The translations under genes and the position numbers were made by a program. The notes under the pieces are model-generated. The model was not told the DNA's origin. It saw only the letters and a list, made by a program, of their open reading frames with translations, and did not search any database. DNA of 64,000 bases, from the NCBI RefSeq assembly GCF_933775445.1, contig NC_065876.1, positions 20,956,001 to 21,020,000 of the forward strand, written 5' to 3'. The DNA is from Argentina anserina. Taxonomy: Eukaryota; Streptophyta; Magnoliopsida; Rosales; Rosaceae. This document shows positions 45,701-56,024 of this stretch, piece after piece (position 1 is the stretch's first letter; each line of letters begins with the position of its first letter).

Positions 45701-47032
45701 GTATCCGTGGATTTGGTCATTTTGAATAATATAGGAGCAACTCTAAATTTGCTTTTACATTTTTGTGAATTCATATGAAACTAAATGCATATCAAGCGCT
45801 ATGAAGAACAATAACCATTAAATTAATATCCACTAAATATCTTTTGGCACTTTTAAGTAAAATTTGGGCATAGTCTGTACCACTCTTGTATCAATGGTAT
45901 CAGATTTATCGGTAAAACTTATAAGCTGTTGAATGTAGGTTGTTAATAGAAGGAATCGTGGATATGGGCTTGCAGCTGACATATGGAGTCTTGGATGTGC
46001 TGTGCTGGAGATGTTAACCCAGCAGCCTCCGTACTCTCACCTGGAAGGCGTAAGTTGTTCTTACTTCTGTAAAAAAAAATTGAATTTTTGTTTTCTTAAC
46101 TTAAGAAGCTCATACTCAAGTAGAAATGAAAAAGTTAAAAGAAAAGTTACAATAGCAGAAACAGGTCTGATCCAGTCTTCCAGCTACAATATCCAAAATT
46201 TCATTACTCTCTCAGACCTGAGCTGTTTTTTACTTTGATGCTAAACTAAGTTGGGTGTGGTAACATTACTTTAGAGAGGACGGAACAATAAAAGAAAGGG
46301 CAACTAATAGATATAGGATTTATAATCACTCTTTTAGCAAGATAGGGTGTGACCTTGATGGATATGTCTGAATGGGATCTCGGCCAACTTGTTTGTAATC
46401 TGGTTTATAAATAGAGATAATCCTGACCAATCTTGCTCTTGATGCAGCACTGATTCTTTTTAGAGAACTATGAGAAATCTACTGTACAATGTTGTCGAGA
46501 AGTCTCTAGGACCTTTTAGACAACCCTTTATATATACATGAACAGAAAGTATGTATTATCATATACTACCTAGACGCATGAACCTCAGAAAACCTTCAAG
46601 CAGATCTAGTGAAGTGGATGAATGAAATTCATACAGTAGTGAATTCTACCAGTTAGTCAGATATAGAAACTCATTCAATGTCAAACTGACAACATTGATT
46701 TTTTATTTTTATTTTGTCGCGAATATTTTATCGTTTAGAAAATGTTCTAAAGTATATTTCTAAAGAACAAAGATAGTGTATGGCACGATTCCTTGCGAAT
46801 GGTATAATGTCCTGTGTGGAGTTACTTTAGGCAACTCAAAAAATCATATATATCTTGTGTTGACTGGCAGATGCAAGCATTATTTCAGATCGGAAGTGGT
46901 CAACCTCCTGCAGTTCCTGATTCCTTATCCAGTGATGCAAGAGATTTCATTTTGAAGTGTTTACAAGTTAACCCAAACAACCGGCCTACTGCAGCTCAGC
47001 TCTTGGATCATTCATTCTTGAAAAGGCCTTAA
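39743..47032 (+). CDS. MEKK1-like MAP kinase kinase kinase (eight exons, 484 aa)
   Basis: Exons: 39743-40485, 41646-41730, 42210-42272, 43281-43438, 44192-44264, 44377-44436, 45939-46049, 46871-47032. All introns are GT/AG and the total is 485 codons including TAA. The N-terminal 225 residues are low-complexity with the block FDLICQSLGLSGPEDFSIP typical of plant MEKK1-type MAP3Ks. Kinase features: Gly loop GSGSYGTVYEG (about 232-243), Lys256 in FFFAVK, HRDIKCPN (Asp351), DFG (369-371), APE (392-394), and a DIWSLGC helix. The activation segment reads KGSAYWMAPE, where GTPFWMAPE is usual. The protein ends FLKRP right after the kinase domain. Expected role: phosphorylating MAP2Ks in stress and immune signalling, by family. 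The start is the first ATG; upstream frame opens only from TTG. Confidence 0.93.
42588..42973. mobile_element. Mutator-like MITE in intron 3 of the MAP3K gene
   Basis: The 9-bp duplication TAATTGTTT is at 42579-42587 and 42974-42982. Inverted ends of about 85 bp: left GAATTAATTTCAGTTTAC, right (reversed) GGATTAATTTCAGTGTAC, both continuing with CCTGAACTTTAGG and TTTTATTTCAATCA. 386 bp, no coding. RNA of the intron could fold into a long hairpin. Confidence 0.88.
45396..45586 (+). repeat. Tandem duplication in intron 6 of the MAP3K gene
   Basis: Two imperfect copies of about 95 bp, each with TACCACTCTAGA, TATATATTCAA and TTAGATTTC-TTCATC-TATGACTGA. Confidence 0.7.
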
Positions 47033-48215
47033 ATTTCCTCTGTCCCTGCTTCTCCCCATTCCATCCGTTTGCGTTCCTGAGACCTCTCAATCTTTGATGG
47101 TTATTTGGTATTAGATAGAGAAATACAGATCCTTCATGTTCCAACTTTCTTGAATGCTGGTGGTGGCCTTGATCTACATCAAGCCATAATAGATCATAGC
47201 AGCCGAAAAGTGATGTTGGGAAGGAGAAGTTATTTTCCAGCATTTTGACGAAGTTGTGAAAACAACACGGTGTGCATATGAAAGTGGTGTTGATCTACAT
47301 CAAAGCCAAAATAGAACATAGCAGCGCAAAGTGATTTTGGAAAGGATAAGTTATTTTCCCCGTCCTTTTCACGACCTCGTGAAAAGGACAGTTGATGTGC
47401 ATATGAAAGTGCTGTTGGTCCTCCTGTGGTGGAAAACTTGACTATTGACTCTTCTAAGAAAAGGAAGATGAACCTCAAGTGTTTAATGCCTCTGGATCAT
47501 CTGCTCGATATTTGACATTATTCTTTATTCCGTGATCTGTCAATGTGATTAAAAATCAGTGCGTGCTGCGGAGCCAATATTGCAGGCATATCATGGTTAC
47601 TTGCAGATATGATTACAGGGTATCTTTGGTGAATCTGAGAAGAGTCCCAGTCATGCCGCCGAATCCAACTGCCATATGGAATCGTAGGGAAACTTGCATA
47701 TTGTTTTCTTTCATGTAAATCAATCTTGTAGATGATCAATTTCATGTGCAATCACGCTTGCTTAGAAGTTTTATGTAATTTATGTACATATGCAATGAAT
47801 AGACTTTCCGATAGGGAGAACAAGTACAATGCTGTTTGGCTCAAATCCGAAGATTCATTTCCCTTGTTTTCTGTTTGGTTCCCATTCCAGACTCTACTAC
47901 AGTATGTGAGTCGAGCTCTCCCTAATAAAATAAGTTGGGCTATGTGCAGGAAAAAACTCGAGTAAGTATTAATAGAAGAGGAATGAATACTTTTTGATTA
48001 ATGTTTACGTTCCCGCCTAATCAACTCAAATAACTAGCTGAGCTACCCGCCAGCGTCTCTCTGACGGTCTGACCAGTTTCTTACCATTCTAGTCTCTGTT
48101 GAAGCACACCATATAATAAGGTCTCATCATTTAGTCCCGATGAGCTTTTACCCGGCCCGGCCCGCGAGAAAGTCCTTCAAAGTCAACTTTCGTGGGTAGA
48201 GGGTCTGGCTTAGAT
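47033..48215 (+). other. 3' flank of the MAP3K gene with a tandem duplication
   Basis: After the stop, a 121-126 bp unit occurs twice (about 47169-47289 and 47290-47415); shared words include TTGATCTACATCAA, CATAGCAGC, AAGTTATTTTCC and GTGCATATGAAAGTG. The second copy has a small inverted repeat (CCTTTTCACGACCTCGTGAAAAGG). The 3' UTR probably ends within this stretch; no poly(A) site is assigned. Confidence 0.6.
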
Positions 48216-49039
48216 TAGAGGTGTGAAACCCGGCCCGTCAAAAACCCGCAAGGCCCAGCCCGCCAATAGCCCGCAAGGCCCGGCCCGCCAATAGCCCATC
48301 ATGTCCGGCTCGTAAAAGCCCACCAAATAATAAAATATTATACATACATATTTTATTAGGTTTAGAATAAAACTATCGCATTATGAAGCAACTATACGAA
48401 TGAAACTTCTCGGGATCGATCAACACTAGTCGATACGATCGGTATATATATTTAATGACTGTGTAAAAATTTCATCAAATTCGGACCTCATTTGACCGTC
48501 GGAATTTCTGGTAAACCGAAAACAACACTAATATGCCATAAAGGAAGACCCATTACCAAAATGCGAACACTGAAAACCGTTTGCATATCTAAAAATCACC
48601 TAATTTTTTATCACCGATTGTGTGCGGTCGCACCAAGGAAACTCATTTGGCAAAGCCCCGGTCAATGAGGATTTTAATATGTCAAAACGCCTCTTTTTTG
48701 GTTGACCGTAGGTACGGACGGTCAAACCATGTTCAAAATGGATGAAATTTTTACGGGGTCCCTAAATATATATATCGATCACATCTATTGGTGTTGATCA
48801 ACAATATTTCAAAACTATAATTTATATGTGACTTTTTTTTAAGAATGTTTTCTAATAACTCTTTTATTGTTTCAAACCCTTAAATTATAGTATTATGTTT
48901 TTTTTCCTAATACAAGCTCGCAAGGCCCGCTTTAAGTGGGCGGGCTTAGATCTTCATATTTTTGAAAATACCCGGCCCGACCCGTCACTTATTTAAATAT
49001 ACTAAGGCCCGACCTGGCCCGACCCGTTGACGAGCCCTA
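48216..49039. mobile_element. GGCCCG-ended hAT-like MITE (tentative)
   Basis: Left end TAGAGGTGTGAAACCCGGCC followed by repeated CCCGCAAGGCCC; right end, reversed, TAGGGCTCGTCAACGGGTCG with GGGCC repeats. The core is AT-rich and non-coding. The TAG(A/G)G start and GC-rich ends are like common plant hAT MITEs, but no 8-bp duplication is found. Confidence 0.4.
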
Positions 49040-50210
49040 CCATATATTGAAACCTACTTTCTTGATTTCCCTTATGCAATTTGTTCATCGAGGTGCCCGG
49101 ACTAAACTTGGTTAAGCCTTATTTACAAGTTTAACCTTCTTAATAACATCGTGTCAACTACTATTTTCCAAAGATTATAACCAGTGAATATTTGCACCCA
49201 AAAACTAATTAATTACACGAAATCACAGATAGGTCGTTAATTAAAACGTCTATAATAAATCCTGTAAAACATCATCGTTAGTAGAATAAGCAGAGATCGT
49301 TCAGTCCGAGAAATCAAAAGGGCCTCAAAACTTATCATGTTATTGGGGGATTTGAGTTGGATTATAAAATTACTACTGAAAATAAATCCTAAATTACTAT
49401 TTACATGATCGATTTCTTTTTAACAAACTTAAACCAAATTTACCATTACACCACATAATTACAAGTTCGAACCTATCATGCATTCTAATTCGACCAATTA
49501 CATACTTTTTAGACACCAATACAATTAGAGCCTTAGAGAATCATCTAATCATGCAAGATTTCAATTAACATTTAGACTGACTTAGGGCCTAATCTAAATT
49601 TGCATGCAATCGAATTCAATAACACTTAGAGTAGAAATCAAACAAGATTACATTTAAGCACAAAATCTTTATTGGAGACATGTTTCATGTATGGCGTCAC
49701 CCACCATGGTTTCACATGCAAATTTCCAGAATTTTTACCACTTTAATCAACACAAACCGAACATACTTAGGGCATGATTTGATCTGTGTCAATATGGTTG
49801 ATGAATCTAGCACTCAAACACAATCTTAGAGACTGCATCCAAGCACTAAATTCATATGCACATATCTGAAAATTATCTAAAAGTATGAGAAAGATGATTA
49901 GAACACAACAATAGAAATACAAACTCAATAAGTATAGGAAACCATCAATTCGGCAAGAACCAAAACTCCAATAGATTAATCTGAAAATTTCAAATTCATA
50001 TACAAAACAATAATCCCACATAAACATCATACAACAATCTTCATAGACAAAGTATTGTAGAAAATCAAAAACAAACAAAGCTATGGAGATGAGTTGAGAG
50101 AATCACACGTTGTAGGAACCTTGGAGGTGTGTCTTCAATGGTGATTTCAGTGGAGATGGAATTGGTATAGGGGGGAGAACAGCTTGTTGTTCTGGTGAAA
50201 GATGTTTGAG
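49040..50210. other. Non-coding DNA left of the Tat Gypsy element
   Basis: No gene. The tone (AT-rich, long open of short words, continued after the Gypsy at 62299) suggests an older non-coding repeat into which the Gypsy element inserted; not provable here. Confidence 0.45.
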
Positions 50211-50215
50211 GTAGT

Positions 50216-51029
50216 TGTAGAACGAGAATCTGAAAACAAATAAGAGTGCAAACACATGTACAAATAAAATGGTATGTTTGGATTTGGATTTAATGAAGAA
50301 TGAACGATTTGCTAGCTTGACGATTCTTTGTGGACTTGAGTTTGGATTTGGATTTGACGAAGAACAAGCGATTTGGTAGCTTGATGACTCTTCGTGGACT
50401 TGAGTTTGGATATAGATTTGATGAAGAACGAGCGATTTACTAGCTTGATGATTCTTCGTGGACTACAGTTTGGATTTGGATTTGATGATGAACGAGCGAT
50501 TTGGTAGCTTGACGATTTTTCGTGGACTTGGGAGACTTCGAGATTTCTCGAGAGTGATCTTGCTCAAGTGATTTTCTCTCTTCTTCTCAAGTCCCACTCT
50601 CTTCATGTTGGAAGGGGTATTTATAGTGTCAAGGCTTCTATTTTATAGAATATTTTAATGACACTAAAATAATAAATTTCTTTAATTATATAATTAAATA
50701 AATATGTATTTTCTGATTAATTTAAAATTAGTTATTCTCATAACTAATTAAACTATAAATAATTGATTTAATTATAACCGTTAAGGAATTTATTAATTTA
50801 ATCAAATGTCCGATTATCATTTCGAATCGTCAATGACATTCAATTTCCGATTTAAGTCGCAATCACGTAGCTTCGATTACGATCATCCATTTATATGCTG
50901 ACACGAGTTTTATTCGGATCCGCACTAACTTTTTTGACTTTTGGGCCACGTTTGTAATTTTGTCGGGTTCTTGGTCGATTTATTTATTTAATGAAGATGA
51001 TTTACTTCATTAAATTTCATGTGTCTACA
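50216..51029 (-). repeat. 3' LTR of the Tat Gypsy element
   Basis: 814 bp. On the minus strand starts TGTAGACACATG and ends GTTCTACA. Contains four 64-bp tandem repeats (50277-50532). Clearly the same as the right LTR, with substitutions and indels. Confidence 0.92.
50277..50532 (-). repeat. 64-bp tandem repeat x4 in the 3' LTR
   Basis: Units start at 50277, 50341, 50405 and 50469, each TTTGGAT-T-GATTT-A-GA and ending TCGTGGACT. The 5' LTR has only three units (61604-61795). Confidence 0.92.
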
Positions 51030-51046
51030 AATGCCTCCACTTCAAG
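51030..51046 (-). other. Polypurine tract of the Tat Gypsy element
   Basis: Minus strand CTTGAAGTGGAGGCATT directly precedes the 3' LTR (TGTAGACACATG). Purine-rich but short; placed by position. Confidence 0.6.
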
Positions 51047-51147
51047 TCGTGTTGCAGACATGTCATCGTCACGTGCCGAAAGTGCAGCTTGAAGTATGTA
51101 CTCTGATTTGGAGAATTTGTGGAGCTAGCTTGCGAGGCTCCGCAAAT

Positions 51148-51166
51148 TTCATGTGTCTACACTTGT
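51148..51166 (-). repeat. Stray copy of the LTR terminus inside the element
   Basis: AAATTTCATGTGTCTACA, the outermost bases of the LTR, recurs about 137 bp inside the 3' LTR, without any LTR beside it. Confidence 0.75.
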
Positions 51167-51324
51167 ATATAGGGATCAACATTATCGCATTAAATTTTTT
51201 TTATCTCAAATATGGTTCTATACATATATGATGATGGATCTAGCTAACTGTTTGAGAGTGTTAAGACCAAAGGAGAGTGAACTCAAATCCCCTTCAAGTT
51301 AGTTGTACGAAAGGTTTAGAATGA

Positions 51325-51715
51325 TATTTGAGGTGGGATTGATCCAGAGAGTCCATTGCAGCTCAAATTTAGAACAATTTCAAGGTTTTCAATTTTGCCA
51401 AGCTCCACAGGAATGTTGCCAGTGAGCTTGTTGCTGTCGAGATCAAGCATTTGCAGACTCGAACACATGCCAAGTGATGCAGGTATTAATCTAGAGAATG
51501 AGTTCCTACTCAGAATAAGCTTGTTTAATGTAACAAGCCAAGCCAAGCTTGCTGGTATCAGTCCCTCTAATTGATTAATAGAGACATCCAAGACTTGAAG
51601 TCCTCACAACGATGGCAATGCATGAGGCAGGGGAGCCTCCAGAGTATTGTTGTTGAGGTCCATCATTTGTAGCTCCGTGCAACTCCCAATCTCATCATCA
51701 CCTTCCAACCTCCCA
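51325..51715 (-). pseudogene. Captured LRR receptor-kinase fragment
   Basis: Minus strand reads leucine-rich repeats: IGSCTELQMMDLNNNTLEA, a stop, LQVLDVSINQLEGLIPASLA, LNKLILSRNSFSRLIPASLG, LQMLDLDSNKLTGNIPVELG and VLNLSCNGLSGSIPPQIS. The last block (LE-x-VLNLS-NGLSG-IPPQIS) is the closing LRR style of plant subfamily XI receptor kinases of the RCH1/RGI group. No signal peptide, transmembrane or kinase part. It lies between integrase and 3' LTR, same strand as the element. One stop interrupts it. Confidence 0.8.
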
Positions 51716-51982
51716 ACAAATCATGTGCTTGCTTTTTCACTTTGTTTCTTTTTCAGAAGCCACCCACCGAAAGCATCTCTACTTGCTTTTTTTCATTTTA
51801 TGAATGGTTCTTTTCAGAAGCCACCCACCGAAAGCAGATCTTCATGTGCTTATATATTGTTCCATCTTTTCGCCGTTTTTGTGTCTACTTCATGCCTTCT
51901 TCATCATTTCTCCATGTTTCATCAGTACTATAAGTTGCAGAAACCATGATACTTTATTACCAATATTACCTTAATTAGCTCC

Positions 51983-52447
51983 ATGTTGTCTCAAGTAATG
52001 ACACATGCTCCGGGCCAATGGCTCTTCTTTCACTTCCAAGTTCTCTGGTGGTTCAGCCACCCTTATTTTGGATAATTCCTTAGCCAACTTAGTCTTTATG
52101 TCATCTTGAAAATCAGCAACGCTTGAATTCAAAGCTACCTTCACATTCTTTTCGGGCCTTCCTTTGGTCTGCTTTACAGCCTGAACATGAGATGCATCAT
52201 TCCGGTCCACATTTGAATTGGTTACATCTTTAAGCACTGCCCTTCTTTTATGCTACAAGCTGATGGTGGAAACGAGAGAAGTTCCAGCTTTGGAATTCGC
52301 TTGAAGAGCTCGCTTCAGGCCTTGTTTAACAACAGGTTGTGAGGAGGAAACCACCTCAACTGATGCACCAAAGGCTTTCGCCCGTGCTCGTGTCATTCAA
52401 TCAATAGACTCTTCAGCTCTGGCAGCACATGTATTCTCCTTATTCAT
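51983..52447 (-). pseudogene. Captured N-terminal fragment of an A2-type cyclin
   Basis: Minus strand starts at ATG 52447: MNKENTCAARAEESID, a stop, MTRARAKAFGAS, then a Lys-rich linker, a stop before HKRRAVLKDVTN, then SSVADFQDDIKTKLAKELSK, ending near 51983. MNKEN, TRARAKA(F/L)GA and RRAVLKDVTN are marks of plant CYCA2 N-termini. The cyclin box is absent. Same strand as the element. Two stops break it. Confidence 0.72.
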
Positions 52448-52910
52448 CTTTGCACAGGCCTTTGTAGAAGTAGAAGATCAGTGAATCAACTCAGACTGAA
52501 TTCCTGCTCATCACAACCACCCCAGCAAAACACCGCTGTTTTGTGTCAGAATCTGGCGGGCAGGGCTAGAACAGGTGGACAACAAATATATAGGGAAGCC
52601 GATATATGCGGTCTCTGAGTTTGGCCGTGATGATAATACGGGAATTGAGAGCTGATGGGGAGTTTGAAGGAGGTGCGGTCATGACAATTCAATGATTGAA
52701 TCATTGAATGATTGAGTGTGGTTGTGCTTTAGTGCAATTGGTTTTTTTTTTTAGTCTGACTTTGACATTTGATTTTTTTTACTGGTCTGACTTTGATTTT
52801 TTTACTGGTCTGATTTTGACCTCTTTTTTGTAGGATTTTGACAAGAATCTGAGAGTCGCGGTCAATCTAGTCATTCGACCACTATCGAAACGCGTTGATT
52901 TCTGGCGGAT

Positions 52911-53490
52911 TTGAAGAACGTAAACGACCTAATCACTTGACTGCTTTCATTTCATAGAATTGACAGCACTCAATAAAAGTGTTTTAGGCTTTACGCATCA
53001 CATTCACCATGGCGGCTTTCAAGAGTTTGAAGAACGTAAACGACCTAATCGCTTGACTCATTTCATTTCATAGACTTGACAGCCCTTAATAAAAGCGTTT
53101 TAGGCTTTACGCATCACATTCAGCATGGTGGCTTTCAAGAGTTTGAAGAACGTAAGCGACCTAATCGCTTGACTGCTGTCAATTCATAGACTTGACAGCA
53201 CTCAATAAAAGCGCTTTAGGCTTTACGCATCACATTCAACAAGACGGCTTTCAGGAGTTTGAAGAACGTAAACGACCTAATCGCTTGACTGCTTTCATTT
53301 CATAGACTTGACAGCACTCAATAAAAGTGTTTTAGGCTTTACGCATCACATTCAACATCGCGGCTTCCAGGAGTTTGAAGAACGTAAACGACCTAATCGC
53401 TTGACTGCTTTCATTTCATAGACTTGATAGCACTCAATAAAAGCGTTTTAGGCTTTACGCATCACATTCAGCATGGCGGCTTTCAAGAGT
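52911..53490. repeat. 116-bp tandem array, five copies
   Basis: Units start TTGAAGAACGTAA at 52911, 53027, 53143, 53259 and 53375; every step is exactly 116 bp. Each unit ends CATGGCGGCTTTCAAGAG or a variant, which is the start of the plus-strand ORF at 53473. Confidence 0.95.
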
Positions 53491-54009
53491 TTCAAGGACC
53501 GGACAATCACTATCCTCGACGATGTTGAAGATGAGCAACATGATGACACAACCTTAACCGTATATCCCACTCTTACCGGGTCATTCGCTTTTAAAGCTCC
53601 ACTATGGCAGCTCAACTCCCGTCTCGCAGTGGACTTATGCAGTAAATCGCCAAGTAGCCAGCTTCCAACCGCCCAAGTCAGGCAACGAAGAGCTAAGTTC
53701 AGCCGTTTGTAGAACATTGCTTGATCACGACAACCCAAGAAATTCGACAAAATACTTTTGATCAGCGTCAGTCTATGCTTGAATCCCTTGAGAACTTGAA
53801 GAAAGAACAACATAACCTAGAGCAGACGTTGGAATCGCTAGATGCATACCTTTTTCTTCACAGTGCATGACTTGTTGATCTAGAACAGAAGAGGTGCCAA
53901 ATCTGAGAGATTCCAGAACTGACTGCAACAGAGATTGAAGAGGCAAAGAAGTTCCGAGCCAGTTTTGAAGAACATCGTAGTAGCTTCAAGGGTTTGACCT
54001 GTATATGAT
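53473..54009 (+). pseudogene. Antisense coiled-coil ORF inside the Tat Gypsy element
   Basis: Plus strand, opposite to gag-pol. ATG at 53473: MAAFKSFKDRTITILDDVED, open to 53712. After a stop and frame change, Glu/Lys/Leu-rich sequence continues (MLESLENLKKEQHNLEQTLE, then IEEAKKFRASFEEH) with heptad-like spacing to about 54009. Antisense ORFs between integrase and 3' LTR are known for Tat elements, some encoding plant-mobile-domain proteins with coiled-coil tails; this may be such a tail (inference). The start codon lies in the last 116-bp repeat. Confidence 0.5.
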
Positions 54010-54242
54010 AGCTGACTTGAATGATCGAGACTTGCTTATTTTTATTTTGGTGTGACTAAACTTAAGATTTTTATTCTCAAGCTGCCTACGTATCCTTCTA
54101 CAGAAGGAATCAAATCATCACGTAGTTCAAGGGTTTTTTTTGGTGCCTTATGCAGTTTAAGCTCATGCAGGCGTGGAGCATTTTTTTTGTCTTATGCAGT
54201 TTAGGCTCGTGCAGACTTGGAGCATATTTTTGCGTTTTCAAG

Positions 54243-55284
54243 CATGGTACTTCTTCACGAATTTGCCGTTAATGGGACCGATCCTCAGACCGTCTTCCGC
54301 CACAATTTTGTAAGCTCCATTGGTGTATACTTCTCTGACGATGTAAGGATCATCCCATTTTGACTTGAATTTGGAGCCACTCTTGTGCGTCATAATGATG
54401 GGTCTTCGAACAGCGAGAACTAAATCATCAACTTGAAATGACCGTGGTCAAACACCTTTGTTGAAGGTGTGTGACATCTGAGCTTGGTAGCATTCCAGGT
54501 GTTGTTGCGCATCAAGCCTCTTCTCGTTCAAAGCTTCTAACTCTTGAAGGCGCAACTTGACATTTTCCTCATTTGTGAGACCTTCTTGCAAAGTGATTCT
54601 CAATGACGGGATTTCTTTCTCTAATGGTAACACGGCTTCGACACCTTAGACAAGAGAATAAGGTGTAGCATTTGTGGATGTTTGATATGTCGTTCTATAA
54701 GCCCAGAGAGCTTCACCAAATTTCTCATGCCAATCCCTCTGCTTCTTGCTGACAGTTTTCTTCAGAATGTTACAAAACATTTTATTGAATGCTTCTGCCA
54801 ATCCATTTGTCGGAGCATTGTACATTGAAGAGAAGTGAAGCTTGAAGTTGAATTTCTTGCTTAACTTTTCTGTTGCAGTATTCGAGAAATACTTGGCGTT
54901 GTCTGTGATGATGCATCGCAGTATACCATAGCGTTGTATAATGCTTCCCGTAATGAAGTCCACAACATTTTCTTTCTTTATTTCTTTCAGCGGTATCGCC
55001 TCTGTTCACTTTGAGAAACAATTCGTGGCTGCCAGAATGTACATATGACCACCCGATGATTTAGGAGTGATGGGTCCGATTGCATCCATTCCCCATACAT
55101 TGAATGGGTGCGAAGCAATTGTCGGATGCGACGGCTCAGGTGGCTGATGAATGAAGTTGGCATGAAAATGACAAGCCTGGTATTTCTGTGCATACTCCAT
55201 ACAATCCTTGACCATGGTGGGCCAATAATACCCAAGTCGTCTTACTTGAAAATGTAACTTCGTCCTAACTGAAGTGCTCCACAC
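54243..55284 (-). pseudogene. Tat Gypsy integrase remnant
   Basis: From 55284: RRLGYYWPTMVKDCMEYAQK with the zinc-finger pair CMEYAQKYQAC, the first catalytic Asp in FNVWGMDAIGPI, then, after a frame change near 55010, CIITDNAKYFSN (second Asp) and PTNGLAEAFNK (Glu). The C-terminal part (EALNEKRLDAQQHLECYQAQ, then DDLVLAVRRPI and INGKFVKKYH) ends near 54243. Two stops or shifts inactivate it. Confidence 0.88.
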
Positions 55285-55552
55285 ACTCCAGAATGAACCT
55301 CTTCCATGGCTTTGACCGCTTCATTTTTTCCCAAGCATCGAAGGAGTAATCTGTCAAATGACCTGCGATATAAAGTTTCTATGTAGTAGAGGAAGCGCGG
55401 TGCTCGCCGCTTGATTCTCCACCTTTGTTTCGAATCTTGAGGAAGCTTGTTGTGCTCAAGATAGTCGATAAAAGGATATCTCTAATCTTCAACATCAATG
55501 GTGTAAACTGACACTACATGAGAACTGACACACTGGAGTGAAAGCTTTGTTG

Positions 55553-56014
55553 TCATGACCCACCTTTCGCAAATTGGGATGTCCAAAATTTCGTCTCTAG
55601 ACAATGCCAAATTTGCCGCCAAGTTGGCCAATACGTCCGTGGCACATGTATGAGTGTAACATTATCAAAGCCCTTCAAGAGTTGTGTGACGAGTTGGAAA
55701 TAAGGTACCAAAACTTCCTTCTTGACCTCGTAATTAGTGATCAGTTGATCAATCACCAACTTCGAGTCTCCATACACTTCGAGACTTTGGATTTGAATTT
55801 CTAACGTTGCTTGCAATCCCATGATCAACGCTTGGTACTCTGCGACATTGTTGGAGCACGGTTCCCAAGAGTGAAAGAATAAGGCAATATCTGTTTTTTG
55901 GAGAGACAAAGATAAAACCAGCCCCTGCCATGTCTGCCCTAGATGAGCCATCGAAAAACATCTTCCAAGTAGGGAGGACCTTTGCAAGGAAGACTTCCTC
56001 GTCTGGGAATTCAT
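55553..56014 (-). pseudogene. Second (archaeal-type) RNase H of the Tat Gypsy element
   Basis: Frames within 56014-55553 read MFFDGSSRADMAGAGFIFVS and NNVAEYQALIMGLQATLE, then LEVYGDSKLVIDQL: D, E and D of an RNase H fold separate from the one at 56025-56633. A frame change lies between the first and second blocks. Lineage marker for Tat. Confidence 0.85.
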
Positions 56015-56024
56015 CTGAGATTTC

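Noticed and set aside
48208..49047. 8-bp target-site duplication for the GGCCCG repeat
   Set aside because: GCTTAGAT on the left and CCATATAT on the right do not match.
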